Positions 1 through 10,236 of a DNA stretch of 64,000 nucleotides are shown piece after piece. Under the pieces are notes generated by a model. It was not told where the DNA came from. It worked only from the letters and a program-made list of their open reading frames with translations, and searched no databases. Origin of the DNA: Ypsolopha sequella (lineage: Eukaryota > Arthropoda > Insecta > Lepidoptera > Ypsolophidae). A program made the position numbers and the translations under genes. Location: contig OW203986.1 of assembly GCA_934047225.1 (NCBI GenBank), forward strand, positions 21,765,221 to 21,829,220. Direction: 5' to 3'. Position 1 is the first letter of the stretch. Each line of letters opens with the position of its first letter.

Positions 1-1260
1 CGTGACTCTATTACTAATCCTTCCGCTGTCTATCCATCTATCACATGGGTCTACAGCTTCAGCCGTTATAGGTAGCGCGTAAATATTTTCATATAATATA
101 TGTTACATTGTCCTCTATCACGGCAAATAATAATATGGCCCCTATCACAGCATAAAAAGTTCAATAAATGGAAATCCAATGGGGTTCCAATTATTCGATG
201 TTATTTGTTTCAGCTCTATCTTTATAAAACAACAATTTTGGGCATATAAATAGTAGAGTTCCGTATTCAAAAGGTGCTGATTTGTTTGTCAGGCGCTACC
301 ATTTTAGCGCCTTGTTTTTTGTCGCCTTGATGTTGCTATGTCATCTTTATTGTTGGTATTTACCATAATGATTTTATGGTTTCGTACCCATATTGTGTGA
401 TGGTAGTACGGAATCCTTCGTGAGCGAGTCTGAATTGCACTTAGCCGGTTTAATAGCGACTTAATTACGAAATGTTGATATTTATCTTCTTATATAGACT
501 AAATGTGTTTTAGGGTTCCTTAGCCAAAGCACAAATTATTATAACAAAGGCTCTATCGTTAGAACGGTTATACATACAAGTTGAAAATTTAGGCAGACTA
601 CTTTAAAGTAAAATAAGAAATAATAAAAATTAGGGTTCGTTCCTAAAAAGGTACCGAATTGTTTGTCAGGCGCTACCGTTTTATCGCTTTGTTTTTTGTC
701 GCCTTGATGGTGCTATGGCATCTATGTTGTTGCAATTTACTTTTAGGGTTCCATACCCGTATTGTGTAGGGGTACGGAACCCTTTATGCGCGAGTCGGAT
801 TCGCAAACTACCGTTTTTTTAGTGACTTAATTACGAAATGTTGATATTTTCTTCTTAAATAGACTAATATTGTGAATGTGTGGAACATTATAAACCACCC
901 TTTTTAGGGTGCCTTACCCAAGGAACAGATTATTATAACAAAGGCTCTATCTTTAGAACGGTAATACAACATACAAGTAAAAGTTTAAATTTTGGGCAGT
1001 CTGTAGTAAATACTTTAAAGTAAAATAATGAAAATTTGGGTTGCGTACTAAAAAGGTACCGAATTGTTTGTCAGGCGCTACCGTTTTATCGCTTTGTTTT
1101 TTGTCGCCTTAATGTTGCTATGGCATCTTTATTGTTGTTATTTACTTTTAGGGTTCCGTACCCGTATTGTGTAGGGGTACGGAACTCTTTATGCACGAGT
1201 CAGATTCACACTTTACCGGTTTTATTTTTTAGTTTTCGCAATTTAACTTTAACGTAGAAT
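1..1260. repeat. Three diverged ~380-bp copies of a lepidopteran dispersed repeat
   Basis: The motif TTGTTTGTCAGGCGCTACC begins near 281, 659 and 1064, so the spacing is about 378 and 405 bp. Each copy continues with GTTTTTTGTCGCCTTGATG, a 'ttccgtacccgtattgtgt' block and a GAGTC...CCGGTTT end. The family resembles the very common lepidopteran repeat that ends in 'gcgagtc..gcactt.gccggttttt' (recognised from memory, not searched). The copies differ by many substitutions and small indels, so this is an old local duplication. Open frames here start at TTG and are not coding. Confidence 0.75.
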
Positions 1261-1449
1261 TTTTCGTTTTAGGCGTCTTTAATGCAAAGCAGCATACCAC
1301 CAACGTCATCTAGTGTCATACAAATTTATAGATGCAGCTGGAAACATACATTTTGTATAGACTTTGTATGGAAATATTAAATTACCAACCGCAAATAACA
1401 TTTTTATATTTTTTTGTTGCAATGTACACTTAACACTAACCGCATGCAA

Positions 1450-1660
1450 AATTTCAAGTTTGTAGGCCTGCTAGAACACCTTTAGACTTTTGATGATGTG
1501 TCAGTCAGTCAGTGACAAAATAAGGGAACTTTGACTTGAGATATTTCGTAATAGAATATAGGTACAAAGTTGTAATTTGGGGTCAGAAGTAGGATCAGTA
1601 AGTACTCTTGGTTCCTGAAATTTCAGACTTCTAGCTTCATCCACAACGAAGATACAGGGG
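1450..1660. mobile_element. Possible Helitron-like (Lep1-type) fragment
   Basis: The stretch 'gatgtgtcagtcagtcagtgac' followed by 'ctttgacttgagatat' and 'cctgaaatttcagacttcta' resembles the internal sequence of a common lepidopteran non-autonomous Helitron-like repeat. No termini were identified. Low confidence. Confidence 0.25.
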
Positions 1661-1733
1661 GGTTGAAAGTGCCGTGAGTTGCTTCGAGAAAAGGATGGTA
1701 CGGCCGTTCCGCGTTTTTTCTGCGAGACTTTGC

Positions 1734-1754
1734 GGGGGCACTGCCGTGCCCCCA
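1734..1754. repeat. Short GC-rich hairpin
   Basis: GGGGGCAC TGCC GTGCCCCC forms an 8-bp perfect stem with a 4-nt loop, about 110 bp before the possible splice acceptor at 1861-1862. No function can be assigned. Confidence 0.6.
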
Positions 1755-1862
1755 GATTATTATTACATACGGCTTGAACACTCACGAGTGGTTTTTGTTG
1801 ACTATTTGCCAACCGTTTCAACGATACAATTTCGGCATTATCAAGGCGAGTGTCGTTCTTAG

Positions 1863-2114
1863 GACGACGACGCGGCGTTCACCGTCCTTGTCAAACAGGC
1901 ACTGGCAGCCGCCGATCGGCGAGCTGCACGCATTGCTCGTGCGCTGAGCGTTGGCTGCGTCGTCGAGGGAGGTGGGATGGTGGATGCACTTGATTCTTTT
2001 AATTGTTCCAATTGTTTGTTATTAGGGGCGGTTATTAAACAACACGAACTCACAACATCGTCACTGTCACTGGGCACTTGGGAAAAATGTTTCCTCAGCC
2101 TAAGAAAGAGTTAA
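1863..2114 (+). CDS. Possible terminal exon of an unidentified host gene (83 codons)
   Basis: An open frame starts immediately after an in-frame TAG that doubles as an AG splice acceptor ('tgtcgttcttag' ending at 1862). It runs 83 codons to TAA at 2112-2114. The peptide starts DDDAAFTVLVKQALAAADRR, contains VIKQHELTT and ends LGTWEKCFLSLRKS. The base composition is GC-rich in the first half, unlike the AT-rich surroundings, and an AATAAA lies 47 bp after the stop. Together these resemble a last coding exon with a short 3' UTR. There is no upstream ATG in frame; the first Met is codon 40. I do not recognise the family and no upstream exon was found, so an exapted repeat or chance frame remains possible. 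The reading in the opposite strand over the same interval is a shadow. Confidence 0.4.
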   Translation, partial: DDDAAFTVLVKQALAAADRRAARIARALSVGCVVEGGGMVDALDSFNCSNCLLLGAVIKQHELTTSSLSLGTWEKCFLSLRKS

Positions 2115-2160
2115 TTGCCGTTTAGCAGGCCGATTGTAAAAAACTCGCTTTTTGTAATTA

Positions 2161-2166
2161 AATAAA
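2161..2166 (+). promoter_or_regulatory. Poly(A) signal AATAAA after the possible terminal exon
   Basis: AATAAA lies 47 bp after the TAA at 2112-2114. A T-rich stretch from about 2201 follows where a downstream element is expected. In AT-rich DNA this hexamer is common, so its weight comes only from its position. Confidence 0.35.
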
Positions 2167-2349
2167 ACTGATATTGTTAAAAAGTACATTTAATATGGGT
2201 TTTTTTTATTTCTATCAAGTTTTAAGCAACACATTTTTCTTTATACTTTGCATAGTCTTCCTAATAGATTTCGTAATTATTAGCGAAGAGGTAATTAAAT
2301 TAACAGCTCCTTTATAATGCCGTAAGGCGAAACCGGTTGGACTAATAAA

Positions 2350-2445
2350 ACAGTGATATTGTAAAACAGTATAAGTGTTTTTATCAACATTATGATGATG
2401 TTTCACCAAGTGCCGACAATAGCAAGTACAAATCGTATTTAAATG
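2350..2445. repeat. Dispersed repeat, copy 1 (second copy near 45885-45965)
   Basis: 'aagtgtttttatcaacattatgatgatgtttcacc' style sequence followed by 'gtgccgacaat.gcaagt' is shared with 45885-45965 at clearly more than chance identity. It lies near a palindromic MITE in both places, though on different sides. Confidence 0.6.
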
Positions 2446-2826
2446 TTGGACGAGGAGGATTTCACAATAAAAATTCCTACAAAATATAGATGACATCATA
2501 GAAACCAAACATGGATCTCTAAACAATATTGCCATTAATATTCTTATTTTACAATTTATAACGAAGCCACTGACACCTCTCCCATGCTCTTCTCATGAAG
2601 GAGCCACGGGAATTTAATTTTTTAACAGTTGCACCCCCACTAATACGTCAATATTGGTTTTCTACAGGATATTGTTCTAGATATTTATTTGGGGAATTGG
2701 CTAAGCGCCTAATTTTTTTTTTTCTTACGCCTACCTACTAAACATCATTGATTGAACAATTGAAACATCTTCTTCAAAAAGCAAACCATAAAATTGGTAA
2801 AAAGTTTTCCTGAATGTAACAAATTT

Positions 2827-2986
2827 GCCGATTCGGCGTAACAAGACTTAACTTATTTGACAGGCCTAAACTTATTTTAAGCGTCTTGTCTTTTTCTTTC
2901 TTTACCGAAAAGACAAGGACAGAACGCTGAAATTAAGTTTAGTCCTGTCCAATAGGTTAAGATGTGCTACATCGAATCGACACCAA
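2827..2986. mobile_element. Palindromic MITE, family P1, copy 1
   Basis: The arms read GATTCGGCGTAACAAG...TTATTTGACAGG.CTAAACTT on the left. On the right the reverse complement reads GTGTCGATTCGATGTAGCAC...GGACAGGACTAAACTTAAT. The centre is a 'gtctttttctttctttacc' loop. The same core is found at 11530-11700 and 45713-45867. It has no coding potential. Confidence 0.75.
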
Positions 2987-3514
2987 TATCACACATATTA
3001 TCCAAAACTTGTCTCAATAGCCGCAAAAGATGTAATTAATTTTAGCAGACGAAGTTTTCATTTGCTTTTTTCATAGAAATTGTGACAATTTTCAGTATTT
3101 TTAAGCAATAACGTTTTCGGAAAACCGTTCAACTTTATTTCAACGAAAAAGTTTACCTACAAATTTCGGTTCGTGGATTTCATGAGCATATAATTACGAA
3201 AATTTTAAATACAAACGTTCGTATTTCTACATCAAAATTTTTACTCTAAATGGCAATTAAAGCTGTAATTTTTTTTTGTTTATTCCCATCCCTATATACA
3301 TCCTTCACAGTATTCCATTCAAGAAAACCTCTGGAATAATTTTCTAGTATACCCGTTTACTTTCAACACATGTGGTGTTAAAATTCTCTCGGGACTAGGT
3401 TCTTTGAGTAAAATTGTAGCTAGTCTAGTGTAAGTACACCGGCCTAATTCGGAGGCTTAAAATGTAAGAAAGCCGCAAGTACGTACTGCCATTTTTGTTA
3501 TGCATATCCCAATG

Positions 3515-3934
3515 CTTAAGAGGACTGCCGAGCAATCCTATACAATACAAACGAAATACCAAAACCATTTGTAAATCATAGATATTATTAAACTAGTTTG
3601 TTGTTATACGGCTTGCATTACAGAATATTTAGGTTCGCAAACTTATATGATTAATAGTATCAATAAACTCCCATGAGTTTGTCCTGATACTACAATTCGT
3701 TAATAATACTCATATTTGTGCATGAAATTATGCCCACAAAAGCAGAAACAAATAATTCCTGATAGCTACCTGCATACAAATTATAATATTTAATATACTA
3801 TATTTGGGAACCTAGTTATTCTGTAACGCAATCGGAATAAATACACACTACCTTAAGAGTATCTATGATTTACAAATGGTTTTGGTATTTCGTTTGTACG
3901 TAATGAACTAGGATTGCTCCGCAGGCCTCTTAAG
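3515..3934. mobile_element. 420-bp MITE with ~75-bp inverted ends and TTAA target repeats
   Basis: The left end is CTTAAGAGGACTGCCGAGCA. The reverse complement of the right end is CTTAAGAGGCCTGCGGAGCA. Both arms continue with 'acaaacgaaatacc' and 'aaaaccatttgtaaatcata'. If TTAA at 3516-3519 and 3930-3933 is the duplicated target, the element ends are GAGG.CTGC. TTAA target use is known for piggyBac elements, but these ends lack the usual CCC start, so the superfamily is open. Confidence 0.75.
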
Positions 3935-4059
3935 GCCTTTCAAGGAAAATATTATGTTTTTGTTGTTCAATCTACATCATCAAATATATTACATGTTGAA
4001 ATGAGTACATACTAATAATAAGTAATGTTTAATTTTTTATGATGAAATATTGTTTCTTA

Positions 4060-4240
4060 AATGTCAGGGCCAAGATTCAATGACACTTTCTGAGAAAAAC
4101 GCAAAATTAAATTAGGTTTCCTATACTAATTGACTCGGGTTTTCCAAAAAAAGTAGTATAGGGGCACAAAAAAACGTTTTTTGCAGAAAGGGTCATTAAA
4201 CCTTGGTCCTATCCATTTACTGAATCTCCAGTATGAATTA
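4060..4240. repeat. Fragment of the 'ctccagtatgaatt' repeat family
   Basis: Sequence such as 'gggtcattaaaccttggtcc' followed by 'ctccagtatgaatt' recurs at 59942-60174, and partly at 22280-22345, 27310-27360 and 54000-54050. The internal palindrome 'actttctgagaaaaacg...cgttttttgcagaaagggt' suggests a MITE. Confidence 0.5.
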
Positions 4241-4640
4241 TGAGTTACTTTGTGATATAATTTTTTAAATACGGCGTATAAGATTATAGTTATAGATTAC
4301 TTTTGTTCCATTGTAGATACCATAGTTATATGGGCAACGATCGTTTTAATGAGTTTGACTCTCACACGAATATTTTGCGTTTAAAATGCTAAAAACAGAA
4401 GTAAAATAATTTTATCGCTATCTCAAAAAATTACAAAGTTTTTGGCATTCAAAGTAAGCTTAGCGGCATGTATCGTGACGTCATCGTAGACGATTTCATA
4501 CTAATGATGAATCACAATCGCTAACTTCGATAATAATAGGAACTGTTTAAAAATTCAAAAAGTTTTGCGCTTTGTGTTAACTAATTAATCAGTTGCCATA
4601 AAAAATATACTGATACTTCACTACAGGAGACGGCCTCATT

Positions 4641-4775
4641 ATGGAAAAAAAATTTATTGTTATTTTCTGTTACATTATAAATTTTCTATCACCTGAATAC
4701 GACCTCACAGTCGTTGTCGCGTCGACTGCGATAAGTTACAACTTGCCAACGGACCAGCATTTCAATTACTTGAAG
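4641..4775 (+). CDS. Possible first coding exon with hydrophobic N-terminus (45 codons)
   Basis: A true ATG at 4641 opens 45 codons ending LPTDQHFNYLK exactly at a GTAAAC donor-like site (GT at 4776-4777). The N-terminus MEKKFIVIFCYIINFLSP has a short basic start then a hydrophobic run, like a secretory signal peptide or anchor. A second hydrophobic run (LTVVVASTAI) follows. The frame continues past the donor to a TAA at 4848, so splicing is not required by the sequence. No downstream exon was found and no family was recognised. A chance ORF is quite possible. Confidence 0.25.
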
Positions 4776-5149
4776 GTAAACTTAGAATTCAATGCACTTT
4801 CCGTACACATATCCTTTCGTGGCGTACGTGTATTGAAACAGCGACTTTAAACTTGTAACAAAGACGGAATAACATTGATGAACTGAACTCTTTAGGGATT
4901 CAAGAGGAAAAGTAAAATTAAGATTAAATATAACCCTTATACTAGTATTTGCCGCAATTGGAACACTTTATTGTTCTTCTCTTTATGTGTTATTTTTATC
5001 ACCGACAAAACAGGTAAAATGGTTGACTTGTTATCACAGATATCATAGTCATATTATTCTAATACATACTGTTTTCTATATGTTGTGGGCAGGTCATACA
5101 ATTGGGCAGATCCAAAAATGAGAAATCGAAAATCTTTCACCAATAGTCA

Positions 5150-5500
5150 AAAAATAGGTGCGACGACGAGTGGAGCGAAGCGAAGTGAGGAGGAGCGTCT
5201 TTGGTTTACATGAAAATACATTTCGGGAGCCAAACGGAGGCGACCCTCCTAATTTTTACAAATACGCCTAAGCAGATCATGATATGCCCAATTCTACGAT
5301 TATATGTCATATATGAAGTATGAAATAAGAAGTATAAGATATTCTTTCAATAAAAAGAAAAAAGCGTGTTAGCACAGATAATACGTATAGGTGATAGATT
5401 GCTTTTGATCATAAATTTAGGAGCCGAGCAAAGCGGAGCGTAGCGAGGCGACCCCTTTTGTTTTAACTTATTGCATGATATGCCCGATCAGATCATGAGA
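5150..5500. repeat. Two copies of a GAGCGAAGCG-type repeat
   Basis: At 5161-5255 the sequence has 'gagtggagcgaagcgaagtg' and 'gaggcgaccct', then 'aagcagatcatgatatgccc'. At 5421-5500 it has 'gagccgagcaaagcggagcg' and 'gaggcgacccc', then 'tgcatgatatgcccgatcag'. The shared order shows a local tandem or nested duplicate of one dispersed repeat, separated by AT-rich sequence. No gene is seen between 5500 and 6985. Confidence 0.55.
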
Positions 5501-6984
5501 TGGTCAATTATACAATATGGCCACGACATATAAACTAACTACCCTGACTAACTGATCTATCAATACCTCGACCGAACGTCTGAACTTAGGAAAGTGATGG
5601 ATAGTAAGTTCCTTATATGACGTCGGCATTTTGGGAAATTTCCACGAGATCGAGAGAAACTGTACTCATTGCAACGCTGCCATGCGCCACTTGTTCTATA
5701 TAATATAAGTCATATCAAAAACGTCTACTATTTTCCCTACAACGTAGCAAAAGGCTCTTTCTACGCCGCATAGCTATGTTAAGACATTGAAAAAATCTAT
5801 GGATATTTGCACCATCATTATGTTATGACAGCTTTTTGGTACTGATTTCACAATTTTTCGGTTTCAAGTTTGTTTTATCAACACCACAACTTTGACGTCC
5901 TCCGTTCATGACGTAACCGGCTCTAATTCCGCAACTTGTCACACAATCTTCCCACTTTACGATGTGAGCAACTCTCTAGCTGCAATTCCGCCACCACAGA
6001 CGGCGATTCAAAGTTGAAAGTGTTCACAATTTCTGTTGTAAACTAGATACGAGTATAAACAATAACGTTACACGTTATTGCCATTCGGACGGACTATCAA
6101 CGGATTCGGTTTATTGTACTGCCATGGACATGGGCGATACGCGGTAGGCAGAAGCATATAAATGTGACAGGAATGTTGTATTTTGCATGTGCTACCAGCG
6201 TGTTTTAAATATCAGTCACCTCTTTATTCTCTTGTCTTGTTTGTGGATTGTTTTAGACCAAAAATAGAAAAGGCACATGTCAAAATGTATGGAACATTTT
6301 TTTTGGGGTTTCCGGTTAAGCTTCATAGTAAAAACTGTTCATATATATATTATATATTATGAGTACTAGTTATCTCTAGTTTTCGGCTTTTCAGCAACTA
6401 AAACTCCAGCCAGTATCATATATACCATAGGTTTTTTTTTGTGTCTTGGGAACATACCATTGATTATCGATGATTAATGCGATACGAAAATATTTGGTGG
6501 GGTTGCTTGTTTCCTATAACTTCACCAAATCAAGACTTGTGGATTTGATATTTGTATATGTGTTTCTTGACTATATAATCTAGGACCTGCTTAGAGTAGA
6601 AACGTGATTTGATGAAATTTTCTCGATAGAATTTAATTCCAAAGACAACCCCGAATTTCCGCGCTGTTTTCTGTCACTCTGCAAAGCATACCATTTTAAA
6701 TATGAAATTTCCTTTTAAGTGAAGATAAATATAAGTTTTAGTACCTGGTTAAACAGATTTTTCATAAACGGCATACTTTATTTTTAAATAAATAATATGT
6801 AGTTTGGCGCTTACGCCATGTTTATTTGGATCGATACGCATTGTTACGCTCTCAATTTTCACATTAGGAAGTAATTAACGATGTCACTTTCCCGCGTCCG
6901 CTCAGTCCGCTCATGACCATTGTCAGAGACGGTTCTACGTCAGTTGCGGCCGTGATTACTCGCATAATAAATTGTAACATTGTA

Positions 6985-8170
6985 ATGACTAATAAACGCA
7001 ATAAACGAAAAAGGGTAATGAACAAAACCCGACACATTCAACGCCTCAAAGAAAATGCTCATAAAATGATAGAAAAGAGAATGTAAGTATACTTACGTAT
7101 TTTTTCTAATATTCACATAATATTGAAAAAGGAATGGAGTCGCCATTAATATTTTTGAATTTGGACGAAGAAGAATATGCCAACTCGTTTGAACAAAAAG
7201 GGTTGGTAGTAATTTATTTATTTCTAATCCTGAAGAAAAAAAATCCTATGACAATAATTCTTGTTAAAAAAACTATGTGTTTGTATTTTGTAGAATTGAA
7301 AAAACTATTGAAAATAATACCCCTGCGGTAAAACTAACTACGGAATGTGTTGGCGGATCGACAGAACACAGGTGACTGAAGTTGCCCTTTATCGACTTAC
7401 ATTTAATTACTAATGTTAAGACACGTAAATATTGTCTTTTACTTTATTTTTAGCTTAAAAAAAATTTAAAGAGAAGACGCTAAGAAAATTATATTGAGTG
7501 CTCACTAGAGTACCTAGTACCTATTCACCAAGTCTGAATATAATATTCGCTATATAAGTGTTTTAATGTTTTTTAAATGTTTTTTTTTTTTAGGATGAAA
7601 TAAACACGAGCATAGATGGACATAGAGTAGTCGACGTGAAAAAAATTTTTAATGATCTGATCGAGGTATCAAAACACGAATCATCGTTTCGTTCGGGTAT
7701 CGGGTATCGGGTATCGTTTCGGGTATCATAGCAGCAGGTTGTGGTAATGCTCAGCTAAATCAATTTTCAGCAGCGCTAGATTTACCAGCTTTATCAAATT
7801 ATAGATGTAAAAAAGCCCAAGACGAAGTTTTTGAAGTTTTTGATGAATGGGAAGTGACAGCGTGGGAAGAAATAAAACGTGCAGGAGAACGTGAGAAAGA
7901 AGCGGCTTTGAAAGAGAAGCGTCAGTAAAGACGGAATACCAATAATTGATGTCATTTTAGATGGTTGCTGGTGCAAACGTTCTTACAGGACCAATTATGC
8001 TGCATTATCCGGTGCTGCAGCCATCATTGGAAGGAGATTTGGCAAAGTCTTATTTATGGCTGTTAAAAACAAATATTGTTTTTGCTCAATTACTTCGTTG
8101 TTTTCAACATTTCTACAAAAATAATAAGAACTTAAGTTGCTGTAAATTTGATTTACGACTACTTTAGTCC
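6985..8170 (+). pseudogene. Decayed Mutator-like (MULE) transposase gene with intron-like breaks
   Basis: Fragments in order: a basic start MTNKRNKRKRVMNKTRHIQR (ATG 6985, GTAAGT donor at 7083); an acidic segment around MESPLIFLNLDEEEYANSFE (7134-7205); IEKTIENNTPAVKLTTE (7294-7371, after TTTTGTAG and before GTGACT); DEINTSIDGHRVVDVKKIFN from 7594 after a T-run and AG. Then LNQFSAALDLPALSNYR and EVTAWEEIKRAGEREKEAAL (to 7928), a frameshift, and DGIPIIDVILDGCWCKRSY...ALSGAAAIIG...VKNKYC (7930-8080). The last blocks match the order I know for insect Mutator-like transposase N-terminal domains (WEEM..AGEEE, DGCW.KRSY, LSGAGAIIG, NKYC). A GGTATCG tandem slippage near 7690-7725 and an internal deletion break the gene. 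The 5' exon phases do not join cleanly. It acts no longer. Confidence 0.75.
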
Positions 8171-8236
8171 TTATGATTTTTACCGCTCGATCGATGTTTT
8201 TAAAATTAAACGGATAAAGAGCAGTAAAATATTATT

Positions 8237-9275
8237 GGGTTGGATTTAGTATCGTTTGGCAGTTGTATGGGGGCAAAAGTGGTTGAAGCTGGTAGAGGTG
8301 GGGTCCCCGATTATAACGCTACCACACTTATTAAAAGGTAATGCACAATTTTCGAGAAATTAATAAAAATTGTTTCTTACCTCAAATCAGGTAAAAGGCG
8401 AAAACGGAACGTTAAAATGGGCGTTTGACAACCAAATATGCCCTAGTCTATTGTCTGTGGTGTAAAATATTGTGCAATATCGATGAAACGGAACGCAACA
8501 AAAAAAAACTGCGTCATGTGTTACTGTCATTCGTAATTCGTTTATTAGTAATTTTGTATTGAATAAATAAAAAATGTATGAATATTTTGTTGCTTTATTT
8601 GTTTTTACCTAGAAATCCTGCTTAAAAGGAGGTTAGTATACACCCACTTCATAGTTAAAATAGGTTGAATCTGTTTCAAAACCGAATCAGAGCACCCCGA
8701 CTCTATACAGTCTTGTGGCTACTACCCCTAGAGTGTATATAAAAAGCCGAAGGCGCGAAGGGAGGGCAGCCCCCGCCCGCAGTAATAAAGCTTAGGCACC
8801 TGTGTGAGCCGTAGCGGCTGAGGCTGGTCGCCGAAGGCGACCAACAAGCCGAAGCTGCGGAGGTGAGCACGGGTGCCTGTGCTTTGTTACGCAAGGGCGA
8901 AGGGGCTGCACTTCCCGCAGCGCCGTAGCCGATGCAGAAGTGAATTTGTGATATAAAAGCGACTTCAGTATTGATAGGTTCAAATGGTTCAAAAATTGAC
9001 TTCTGCACTGGTAGGTTCAAGGTTAAAAGAAGGAGGGTTTCTGCACTCCCCCCTTATGAGGAAGTTTTTCCATCTCTCCCCACCTTTACTTTAAAAATAT
9101 AACCTGAATTTGTTGATTATAACCTCAAAAAAGTAAAAATTTAATTAAAAAAAACGGTGGATTACCTTTTAATGGGGGGGGGGTACCAGGGGGTAGTGGC
9201 TACCCCCTTTCACCCCTCCCTGACCCCCTCCTTCTTCTCCGCCTGCCAAACGATACTAAATTTTAACCTAAAAAA
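8237..9275. mobile_element. ~1.04-kb element with diverged long inverted ends and a GC-rich core
   Basis: ATTTAGTATCGTTTGGCAG (8243-8261) is repeated inverted at 9243-9261 (CTGCCAAACGATACTAAAT). The similarity extends inward: 'attaaaaggtaatgcac' at 8333 matches the reverse complement of 'gtggattaccttttaat' at 9159, giving arms of 100+ bp. The core 8740-8940 is strongly GC-rich with 'gccgaaggcg' palindromes. A 9-bp direct repeat TAAAATATT lies outside (8225-8233 and 9286-9294), the size expected for MULE target duplication, but it is AT-rich and not flush with the inverted ends. No transposase is seen inside. It adjoins the MULE pseudogene and may be a non-autonomous relative. Confidence 0.6.
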
Positions 9276-9769
9276 TTAAATAGTCTAAAATATTCATCAC
9301 TTCAATATTTTTCCTTAATTCCTATTTTTCCCAAGGCGTGAAATGGTATTTTGTAAACTTTAAATAGAAATAAATGAATGATTGAATACAAATAACTGAA
9401 TATACCGACTTCGTAGTTTTTATTGTATTTGTGCCCCAAAATCATATCCCGGATAAAATTATGGATAGTTAAATATTTAATAAATTTACTCGTATGGAAA
9501 TTATTATTTTGTGAATTTGTTCTAAGTATATGATTATTCCAATCACTGCTAATATATAAGTAGACATACATTCGTGTACACTAGTTTACCTACATACATA
9601 GTCAAAGCCAAAAAATATTTATTTAACATAAGTAAAATCATTTACATCCGTAAAAGCTTCAATGGGTGCCTTACAACTGGCTGGTATAAACATAACACAG
9701 ATAAAAAGTAACCAACACTATTTTATTTTGAACGACTCCATGACTCCTCTTTTCTAAAACTTCGAAACG

Positions 9770-9860
9770 CAAGCAAGATCGTTGCCGCGCGGCACGCTCT
9801 CGCGATGTTGAAATCGGGGCGCTCCCCGCGTCTACGGCTAAACCACGCCCCTCAAGCTCT
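9770..9860. other. GC-rich island of unknown origin
   Basis: 'gttgccgcgcggcacgctct' and 'cggggcgctccccgcgtcta' contrast sharply with the AT-rich surroundings. It is probably part of a dispersed repeat. No open frame or family was recognised. Confidence 0.3.
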
Positions 9861-10044
9861 CATAATTTTTTTTCATATCGCCTTAAAAGGGTTGCCTGGA
9901 AGATATTTCTATTAGCAATAAGTGCCGCTCTTGTACACCATGTAAATTTTTTTTTGTCTTTATGGTATTTGTGTAATTGTGCAAAAAGTAAATAAATAAA
10001 TTTTATAAATAAAAATAAAAATCAAATGTGTTTACAACATTGTA

Positions 10045-10236
10045 CTAAATCAAAAACCCACGCAAAACTTTTCTAGAAAACGCCATTGCTACCCACTCCG
10101 TGGCAAAACCGTCATAGTTGACTTCGCGCGGTTCGAGATATAAAACCTGTATGTTATCCTCTAAACGCGCATCGTTACGTTCGCACGTGAACTGTTGCTG
10201 TAGCGCACACTCACAGCAACTTTGTTGTGTGAACAA
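10045..10236 (-). CDS. Unidentified 63-codon ORF, possible gene fragment
   Basis: A true ATG opens a 63-codon frame beginning MFTQQSCCECALQQQFTCER and containing LYLEPREVNYDGFATEWVAM before ending RGFLI. Third positions are GC-richer than the neighbourhood and codons look protein-like. The first 19 residues hold four cysteines. No signal peptide, membrane span, splice sites or known motif was recognised. It could be a 3' exon, a captured fragment from another genome, or chance. The flanking 300 bp on both sides are AT-rich with nothing recognisable. Confidence 0.3.
   Translation of the reverse strand: MFTQQSCCECALQQQFTCERNDARLEDNIQVLYLEPREVNYDGFATEWVAMAFSRKVLRGFLI

Noticed and set aside
6150..6220. 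Promoter-like CATATAAAT followed by ATCAGTCAC
   Set aside because: The spacing is about 60 bp instead of ~30, and the only gene-like sequence downstream is the decayed MULE at 6985.
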